DNA from: Dryomyza anilis | Lineage: Eukaryota > Arthropoda > Insecta > Diptera > Dryomyzidae | DNA: 64,000 nucleotides | Direction: 5' to 3' | NCBI GenBank assembly: GCA_951804985.1 | Contig: OX638131.1 | Location: forward strand, 38,781,544-38,845,543 | Position numbers and translations under genes: made by a program | Notes under the pieces: model-generated | What the model was told of the DNA's origin: nothing | The model's database searches: none | The model's input: only the letters and a program-made list of their open reading frames with translations | Part shown: piece by piece, positions 56,510 to 64,000 of the stretch | Position numbering within the stretch: the stretch's first letter is position 1 | Layout of the letters: every line of letters starts with the position of its first letter

Positions 56510-56695
56510 CGATATTTAGCGAAATCTGTATGTGTCTAAATCTCTTTTTGTCGAAATTTTTAACTGGCAAAGTCTTTATATGTCAAGCTATTATTGCCTA
56601 AATCTCTATTTGTCTAAATCTCTATTTGTCTAAATCTCCATTTGTCTAAAACTCTATTTGTCTAAATCTCTATTTGTCTAAATCTATATTTTTAA
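56510..56695 (+). repeat. 16-bp tandem repeat after the NDUFS4 ORF
   Basis: About six regular units of TCTAAATCTCTATTTG lie at 56596-56695, preceded by diverged units (GTGTCTAAATCGATATTT, GTCTAAATCTCTTTTTG) from 56501. They lie in the presumed 3' UTR, before the AATAAA near 56705. Confidence 0.85.
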
Positions 56696-56719
56696 CTAAA
56701 ATAAATAAAATATTAATAT

Positions 56720-58274
56720 TTAAATAAGCATTATAGTTTTGATACTAGGTTTCATAGGACATTTTAACATTTAACTGCAAATATATGAAATTATACCTCA
56801 ATTCTCTTTTATATTCTGGGACTCATATTTGAAATATCAAAAAAAAATAACTTTAATTGAAGATTATCAATCAGTACTAATCGATGCACTCCCGGCATAA
56901 ATACCATTTGTCGGAATCCCCATTTCCCAAGATGCCTATTTTCAATTTCCCTATTAAACTGTTTCTTCGCTGTACGTTCCATTAACCAAGGTAGGTCATT
57001 ATTATCATTTAAAACATTGAAAGTACTCAAGCATGAAATGGTTCTCGTTGTTGATTTCTCAGATGTGTGACAAAAACACTCAGGCATTCACCCCAGTCCA
57101 GCATGTTGTCATGAAAATTTCGTTTCAATTTTGATTTCTTAATTCAACTCCGGTTCACAGTTCGGCATGAGTAGACATGCGGTTCAAACAAACAGCTGGT
57201 TATGCGACCCTTCCGTCGAATTGTTCTTAAGAAAAACAACCACGCTTGAGCGCGCGCCTCAAAGTTCAAAAGACATATACAACACACCATAGCGGAGAGG
57301 CGTCAAGAGTCATCACGGTCCCCAGTTTGCACTGGACTCCACACCCAGTCCCAGTGTTCAAGTCATTCATGTGTAACTTTGTTTTAGTTACATACTACGA
57401 TATGTCGGAATGTGGCTGAGAATTCAGGAAACTTTCTTGATTGACACCAAAAGCACGTAACATAACATTAATGTTAGAATTACACAGACTCATTTATATA
57501 ATTAAACACTTTAATTATGAATAACTTAAGCCAAATTTACATTTTAACGTTAGCCAACTCAGTGCTGGGCCAACAGACAACACGTTTAAGGGTCTCAAGT
57601 TTGTAAGTCTTACATTTAAAACGCTTCATAGCTCCTGCTAATGTCTTGCCATGCAGCATATTGTCCTGTTCTGTGACGACAAGTTTAATGTTTCATTTTG
57701 TCTTCGACGCATATGTGTTGAAAGTATCGAAATCCATTAAGAAGAGACTATAAACGACCGCATGCAAAGCAATTTAGAAGCATTATTGAAATGAGCTGGT
57801 CGTAAAAGTTTTACATACCGTTTTCGAATTGATTGTATGGATTTGTGGTGTCGAAATTTTGAAAATAGAAAACCTGGATTTTAACATATTATGGGTATTT
57901 CGAGCAGAGTTTGAAATCAGAACCGAAATCGATGTCCGTTTTAAACTGTGTAATTTTTAAAACTGATAAATCAAATCTTTAGCAATTCTACTACATATTA
58001 TTCTAGATTGTGTACTTATCATTGGTTTTTTATATCCAACACTAAGGGCCAGTGGTAGTTTAAACTACGTTTACTTAAACGTCTCACGTAGTTTAACTAT
58101 TCGAGCAATTTTTCAGTGGTACTTTAAGTTTGTTTCAGTGCAGTGTTTTAAAATATGGCATCACCGGCTAATGTCAACGAATTATCGATTGTGAATAGCA
58201 TTTAAGAAGAAGAAGATTATTTTTCTCATTTGGAACCGCTGATATTTAGTTTTCGAAAATGACGATGTACAAGA
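56720..58274. other. Intergenic; possible promoter-like segment
   Basis: No coding gene is identified. The part at 57120-57370 is GC-richer (GAGCGCGCGCCTCAAAGTTC, GGACTCCACACCCAGTCCCA) and unique in the window, so it might be a promoter or first exon. The rest is AT-rich. At about 58046-58150 TAGTTTAAACTACGTTTACT and ACGTAGTTTAAC form an inverted pair. Confidence 0.3.
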
Positions 58275-58385
58275 AAATGACCGTTTCTAGTTCTGGCACT
58301 TTTATGTGAAACTAACCGGCAACTTTAACGTGGCGTTGTACTAGGGAAGGGTCAATTTACACCTCCTGCAGAACTTTAGAACTAT
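58275..58385 (-). repeat. Short dispersed repeat, copy 3 (partial)
   Basis: Its reverse complement (GAGGTGTAAATTGACCC, TCCCTAG, CAACGCCACGTTAAAGTTGCC, GCCAGAACTAG) matches 6032-6125 closely, and 1352-1510 less so. It is followed at 58386-58480 by repeated CTATCACAGAACT motifs. Confidence 0.65.
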
Positions 58386-58480
58386 CACAGAACTGGTCCC
58401 AAAATCGTGTTCTGTGACCGGTAACTTTACAACTATCACAGAACTAGTCCTCTGTTCTGTGACTGGTACCTAATTTAGAA

Positions 58481-59439
58481 TGAAAGTACAAGAATGGTGT
58501 TCAACTGGATGCCGAGAAATAAATACCCAAAAATGGTATTTTTTGATCCCAAAATTTGCTACTTTAATACCCAACTAGAAAAATTATGTCTGAAAGATAA
58601 CCTTAAGTTATCTTTTAAATGTTATCGATGTCTGAAATATGTCCAAAATATTACGGAAAATATGTCTTTTTGTAATACAAATTATTGGCCGGAAGATGCC
58701 TCTTTGATTTGTCTGTATGATGTCCTTATGGTATACAAAAAGATGTCTTAAAGTTATTGTCTTAAAATAGTTTTTTTAGCAACTGAAAGGCGACCGGTTT
58801 ACGTCAACAAAAAGTATGCAAAAATGTTGAAATTTTATTTTGTCGAATTTCCCTTCTGACTTTTTTATATTTTTACAGAAATTAAAACTAAATCATTATT
58901 TATTGTGGTTTTATTTTTTATATAAAAATATTTTTTATATAAAAAATATAAAATATTTTTTAAAATTTTAAAATGATCATTAAGAACTTTATTTCACAAT
59001 CGCGCGTTATTTGTAGTTGAAATTAAATTAAAATGCATATTCGCCCGCCGACCCTTATCGATACTTATATCTCGAAATCCATGATAAGTATTTTTAATAT
59101 CAATATCAATACTTAATGTGTGAGCATTTATATAAATTTTGGATACAAGAAATATGAGTGTGACTTTTCACATAACGCCTATCATGCAAAATCTTAACTA
59201 ATGTCAACTAATGTCAAATATCCTTTAAACATGATGTCTAGGGAAAAAAAAGCCATTATTTGTAGAACGTCGAAATGGATTAGAATATATAATTTTTATT
59301 TCAGAATTTGAAATTTTTTTCAAATATGCGTTCAACTTTATAAACAAAATACAAAATTTATTGTTTTTTTATTATTCTGTTTAATGGGTGGATCTGAGGC
59401 AATTTTGTTATATGAAGACCCCACCATTACACCATACAC
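58481..59439. other. Intergenic, nothing recognised
   Basis: AT-rich. The ORF at 58494-58751 lacks a recognised domain and starts at TTG or GTG. Local AT-only palindromes lie at 58915-58975. Confidence 0.4.
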
Positions 59440-59620
59440 GAGGTATGTCAAAATTTGTAATTAGTAGGGTTAAAATTCAAAAAAACGAGGGTAAGAAAAG
59501 CGTTGGAACCATGGTGTCAAAGTAAAAATAATGCGCCTGTTCATGATAAATAACATTGTCAAAAAAACCAAACCTGTATCTATTGAAATAAAAATATTTT
59601 TTGTACTGTTTAAACACCCT
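59440..59620 (+). repeat. Dispersed repeat pair, copy 2
   Basis: Counterpart of 33460-33670 (GGTATGTCAAAATTTGTAAT, GGGTTAAAAT, AATGCGCCT, GATAAATAA, CCTGTATCTATTGAAAT). The 94-bp tandem array begins just after it. Confidence 0.5.
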
Positions 59621-59642
59621 AATTGTTCATATTTGCCCTCAA

Positions 59643-59924
59643 ATTGTGAAGAACCCACAGCTGATAGAGAAAAACGGACTTCAGATACGAAATCAGCGAC
59701 CCCATGTTACACTATTAAATCGGAATATGGGCGAGAATTGTGAAGAACCCACAGCGGATAGAGAAAAACGGACTTCAGATACGAAATCAGCGACCCCATG
59801 TTACACTATTAAATCGGAATATGGGCGAGAATTGTGAAGAACCCACAGCGGATAGAGAAAAACGGACTTCAGATTCGAAATCAGCGACCCCATGTTACAC
59901 TATTAAATCGGAATATGGGCGAAA
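59643..59924 (+). repeat. Three near-identical 94-bp tandem units
   Basis: Units start at 59643, 59737 and 59831 (ATTGTGAAGAACCCACAGCG, CGGACTTCAGATACGAAATC, ACTATTAAATCGGAATATGG) with only two or three differences. Because 94 is not a multiple of three, overlapping ORFs show the same peptide shifted between frames. This speaks against protein coding. The near identity indicates recent amplification. Confidence 0.9.
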
Positions 59925-61200
59925 AAGTTTTACATTTGTAGCACTGTGTGATGCCACCCTTGCATGCTAATTAATTGGAAGACATATTAAATCAATATAG
60001 TATCGAAAAACAGTCTCCGAATTATAGACGCATTAGTTCCATTGTGTAAATAAGTCTCGTGCCTATGGCGCCACCTAGTGGCTTTTTGCTTCACTAGCGA
60101 TATGTTTAGCATGGACACGATCCGTCTCCTCGTACAGACCTTTAGAGCTATCACAACCAATGCTCAAAAATGTTTCTAATATTCTAAGTAGAATCGGCAA
60201 TTTTTGGTTTTGAAAAATACGAAAAATTTTGAGTTAACAGACCTCAGATAATTCAAAAAAAAAAAATTAAAATAGCATTTATTGAACATTTCTGGAATGG
60301 TTAGCACCCCACCATATAGACCCAAATGCACACATTCAGCACGACTTGGCAGTATCCATTCAAGCTCTTCCAAAATTGCCAGTTAATATTTTACTTGTTT
60401 TTCACAAATATTTGGTATTCTTTTCATTGTTGCTACAGACAAAAAAATAGTCTTCTCCCACTCATAAATAAACTTTTCGCACCAATAAATCGCGCCTCAA
60501 TTATTTTCTAGATCTCGAACAGTTGATAACATAAGAAGCTACAAAGTAGAAAATGAAAAGAATTCAATTCAAGTATTCTGCGCATACAGAACACAGCATT
60601 CTTTGCTTGGAAAATAAATTACACCACGAGCTGGCAACACTGGCAAGTAGCACAGTACGTACTTGATTTGCTGCCACTTCCGTTTCATTCTCATTTTGGT
60701 CCCAAAGTGTTGCCACTGCGTTGCTTTTGCGTTACGTTACGCCCCCCGGAAGTTTATTTGTTCGTTTCGAGTGCGACATGAAAAATCCATTACAATTACA
60801 TACGAAATTTATTTAGGAAACGATTCGCCTTTTTTTTCATTTTGACTGTTACAGTTTTGCAGGACCTTCTTGTAAGTGTTCGGTGCAAAGGTTCCTTGTC
60901 CGAAGTGTCTTTGTGTATTTTTTTTTGTTGTTGTTTTTTTTTCTGTTGTCGTCTGTTTATTTACTTTTGCATTATTTTTGATACTTTTTTTTGACTGCAC
61001 TTTGTCGCTTCGTCCTGCTTATTTAATACTTCAAAGTAGTTACTATGTTGTTGGCATTTTATGTAATTCTTTTTTAACTGTTGCTGTAAAAAAACTGAAA
61101 GAAACCAAAATTATTGCTGTAAATATTAATATTTATTTTCGAGCACAAAATTGCATTTTTGCTTTGTGGCCTTGGATCCATGATGTTTGTTTGCAGGGTT
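59925..61200. other. Intergenic; promoter-like segment
   Basis: No gene is supported. 60600-60790 is GC-richer (GAGCTGGCAACACTGGCAAG, TGCGTTACGTTACGCCCCCC) and could be a TATA-less promoter. T-rich ORFs at 60663-61214 have no recognisable content. Confidence 0.3.
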
Positions 61201-61622
61201 GTAGAATAAAGTAGTTATTTCAATATTTAGACGTTATGCGAGTGAAGGAGATTGCGAAATAAATATGATTTTTGAAAAAATTGTAAATATTGAAAATTAA
61301 TATTTGCTTTAAAACTATTAGTGTTATAATATATTCCGTGAAGAAAATCTTAACAACTATTTTGAAATGTTTAATTATTGTTTTGGAAATTGCGATAATA
61401 AAAAAAAATGTTGACCAATGAGAAAAATATTTTAATTTATGGATTTTTCAGTCTTAATTCTGCACTTATTTCATACAAAATTAAGTATGTCATAACTTAT
61501 AATGGCATTTATATAATTTATCCGAAAACACGATTATAACACAAAATTAGGTGTAATTTTCACATGCAGTTTGGCGGTTTTGCAGTATCACCGACGATAT
61601 ACTGGACAATAAAACGCATTAA

Positions 61623-61961
61623 CACAACGATAACTGGCAAAAATTTAAAGGAAATGTGAACGTATATGGACTGTTCCCACGAATCAAACCGTTATATACG
61701 TCACAGGAAGAATTCGACGAATTTCAGCGAATGCCAGGTCCTTTTATGGTAGAGTGCATGCAAATATCCAGTCTATTCATGCGGAGAATAAAGAAAAGCA
61801 ATTTTGGCATTAAAGTCAACCAGTGCATGGACTTACTGACAAGCAAAATTGGTTTCGAATTGAAAAGTGCAAAAAAACTTCTAAGCATGGAGAACAGAAA
61901 ATTGTATTTACGTTTGAAAAAAGGTTCCTTCTATTTTAATCTGCAGAATAATCGTGTATAA
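61623..61961 (+). CDS. Unrecognised coding-like ORF, probably 5'-incomplete
   Basis: An open frame of 112 codons follows a TAA at 61620. Composition looks protein-like: GLFPRIKPLYTSQEEFDEFQ, then RMPGPFMVECMQISSLFMRR, then a basic C-terminus (KKLLSMENRKLYLRLKKGSF) ending at TAA 61959-61961. The only ATG near the start encodes Met26 of the GTG-started frame (61731), so an upstream exon or truncation is likely. A candidate acceptor is TTTAAAG at about 61650. I do not recognise the family. A host terminal exon, transposon piece or old viral insertion are all possible. Confidence 0.35.
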   Translation, partial: HNDNWQKFKGNVNVYGLFPRIKPLYTSQEEFDEFQRMPGPFMVECMQISSLFMRRIKKSNFGIKVNQCMDLLTSKIGFELKSAKKLLSMENRKLYLRLKKGSFYFNLQNNRV

Positions 61962-62559
61962 TCAGAGAGTCTCACAGACATACTCAAGAAATAACTTGGC
62001 GACGGATTAATTTCAAAATGACTCGAAAATAATGATTTGGGGTCTATGTTTTATACTCCAGACTGGTGTTGACAAAACTTGTCGGTTTTATATCAAGCTA
62101 AAAAGGTCATCTGCATCGCCAGGTTTCTAATTGGAATTTAATTTTGGGACTAGTAAGGACCTAACTGTTGTTTAATTTAAAGCCCGGTTGATATGGATTT
62201 GAAATTAAAAATAATGTTTGCGGCAAGCAATCAAAGAAAACGTTGAAATATAGAACTTTATGATTAATTTTAGAAAAATATAAATATATGCTGTAGTTTA
62301 TCAACCAAGTTAATTTTAAAAACAGCCGCTACAATTTTAGCCTCAGCTTTTTTGCTTTATCAACCAGACTGTTTTTGAATTCCATTCCAGACATCCAGAC
62401 CATACATTTCTCTAATTTTCAAACTGTATTTTGCTAAAATTTTCCAATTTGTTCGGTAAAAAACAATAACAAATCATAAATTTTGAAATTATTGTGGATT
62501 CTGAAATGTGGGCGTGGTACCTCACACACAATTAAAACGATTAAATTGATATACCGGCC
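61962..62559. other. Intergenic, nothing recognised
   Basis: AT-rich without clear repeats or a coding ORF. Confidence 0.4.
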
Positions 62560-62569
62560 ATTCCACACC

Positions 62570-63690
62570 AAATCGACCAAAAAAAGTAAATTTTGAGATT
62601 TCACCTTTTCGATTTCAATGAAATTTAGGCAGCTGATAAAGTTTATTGAGATATGCATTGACCAATTTTTTTTATTTTTTTCTACCAATACTTCTAGAAA
62701 TACAGTGCTTCAAAGTTACAAAAAATGGGCCAAAAATCACTTTTGTATGGTTGTTCATATTTCAATATGTATTAAAGTAGATATGCTAGAAACACCATTG
62801 ATGGCTCGTTTTAAAGCTAATAGAACAAGCTTTTAGATAAATTGTTATTTCTAAACTAGAAAATGCGGCCCGACGTCATTATCGCAAATTTTGATTTAAT
62901 ACAAATGTTCATGCCAAATTTCAAGATGGTTGCATCATATTTTAAATCATATTTCAAAATTTTTATTTACTTTTTCGACAGTAAAAGTTGCAACTATTAC
63001 TGTCGAAAAAATGTAGTTCTAACTCTGATTTCTAAAATGGTGCCAGTTTTATCATATTGACTCTAGTTTTATTATATTGATTATGGGGTATATTTTTTAC
63101 ATTTTTCGAAAAATGGTATATATCTCAAAAACTAGGGACAGTTTGATGAAACTGACGCCATTGTCGAAATTAGAGTTACAAATACATTAAACAATTATTG
63201 CAAATTTACTTTTGAAAAAATATTTTATTTTTCAATACAAAAAATTTGTAAAAATATAGAAAATAAATTTTTAAATATGATGCTAAAAGAATGCAATCTT
63301 AAATTTTGGCATGAACATTTATATTAAATGAACTAAATTACACGATTTTTTTTTCAGAATTTTTAAAAGGGTCATTTTTAAGGACTACAATTTTGAAATG
63401 CAAGTATAATGGCCACCGGCCACATATTAAAGATTAGAATTTACAACTTAATTTTTCTTAAAGCCTGTTCTATTACCTTTAAAACGAGTTATCAGTGAAT
63501 TTTCTAGCATTTCTACTTTAAGAGATATGGAAATATAAACAACCATACAAAAGTGATTTTTGCAAATTTTTTGAAACTTTGAAGCACTGTATCTCTGGAA
63601 GTAGAGGTCGAAAAAAAAAAAAAAAATTGGTCAATGCATATCTCAATAAGGGTGTTTTATTCATCGATATCAATAATGCATGGGGTCATT
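62570..63690. mobile_element. Long foldback element of about 1.1 kb
   Basis: Left arm (about 62570-62930) and right arm (about 63295-63690) are inverted copies. GTTTATTGAGATATGCATTG pairs with CAATGCATATCTCAATAAG. CAGTGCTTCAAAGTT pairs with AACTTTGAAGCACTG. CACTTTTGTATGGTTGTT pairs with AACAACCATACAAAAGTG. AAATGTTCATGCCAAA pairs with TTTGGCATGAACATTT. No transposase is present. Tiny ORFs are incidental. Confidence 0.75.
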
Positions 63691-64000
63691 CTATGACTTA
63701 AAAAAATAATAATATGTTAAATAAAAAAAATGTCTGATTTTGCATCAAGTTTAAGATACTGCGTGCTTAAGACATGCACATTACTAACATAACCTAGTCA
63801 CATTACATAACCTAGTTTTTTATAAAGTATAATCTGTTAATAAATGTATAACAATTTTTAATCATATTTTAGAAAATTAAATAACCTTTCCAATGCTATA
63901 TCACATCTTCAACCTCATGATCTTCAAGTTGAAATTTACAAAAATAAAAATTAAAATTTTTCCTTTGTCATTGATTTTCTCAAAATTTCGTTATAGATCA
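63691..64000. other. Intergenic to window end
   Basis: AT-rich, nothing recognised. CATAACCTAGT occurs twice near 63790-63815. Confidence 0.4.

Noticed and set aside
59531..59970. Overlapping ORFs with shared NGLQIRNQRPHVT peptide
   Set aside because: The 94-bp unit shifts frame at each repeat, so the peptide is not a conserved protein.

Overview
This is AT-rich nuclear DNA of an insect, most likely a higher (brachyceran) fly. The evidence is GT-AG introns, poly-A signals, an insect-type acid lipase, secreted Kunitz-type genes, and dispersed repeats whose (TA)n core followed by (GTCY)n resembles the dipteran INE-1/DINE-1 and mini-me elements. The species cannot be fixed from sequence alone; a tephritid or muscoid-like genome would fit. 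There is no sign of a prokaryotic, organellar or viral genome.

Host genes are few. (1) A complete five-exon acid lipase gene on the minus strand (9281 to 2745, 392 codons) has introns swollen by a SINE, two MITE-like repeats, an INE-1-like element and a satellite-bearing repeat. (2) A three-exon Kunitz-like gene on the minus strand (10369 to 9881) has an unusual C-terminal hydrophobic tail. (3) A compact two-exon Kunitz gene lies on the plus strand (17940 to 18245). (4) A small unrecognised two-exon gene (37481 to 37894) has its 3' UTR split by a full-length RTE-type retrotransposon whose target-site duplication starts on the stop codon. (5) An uninterrupted NDUFS4-type complex I subunit gene lies at 55914-56489. 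(6) A coding-like but unrecognised ORF lies at 61623-61961.

The rest is mostly mobile DNA. It includes an intact RTE-like non-LTR element (37904-41217) and an old fragment of the same type (51925-52500, minus). There are two copies of a 5'-truncated Jockey/CR1-like LINE (17324-17760 and 18905-20470, minus) and an RNase H-bearing LINE relic (16300-16960, minus). Five copies of one tRNA-headed SINE are present, and a second SINE shares its body but carries a different tRNA head. INE-1-like elements occur at five places, one of them a cluster. Three copies of another repeat each carry a 15-bp satellite. hAT-like MITEs with 8-bp duplications, a Harbinger-like MITE with a TTA duplication, and several foldback elements are also present.

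A recurring theme is a set of MITE-like elements, each filled with degenerate copies of its own short palindrome or motif, for example ATCCCGGGAT, ACCATAGTATGGT, CATCATATTGATG, TTTCGTAAA, GTACCGTATACGG, GAGCGC and CATCAATGATG. Four islands richer in GC than their surroundings (27590-28520, 33715-34290, 44250-45180, 49610-50480) hold no convincing ORF and are the best candidates for conserved regulatory DNA.
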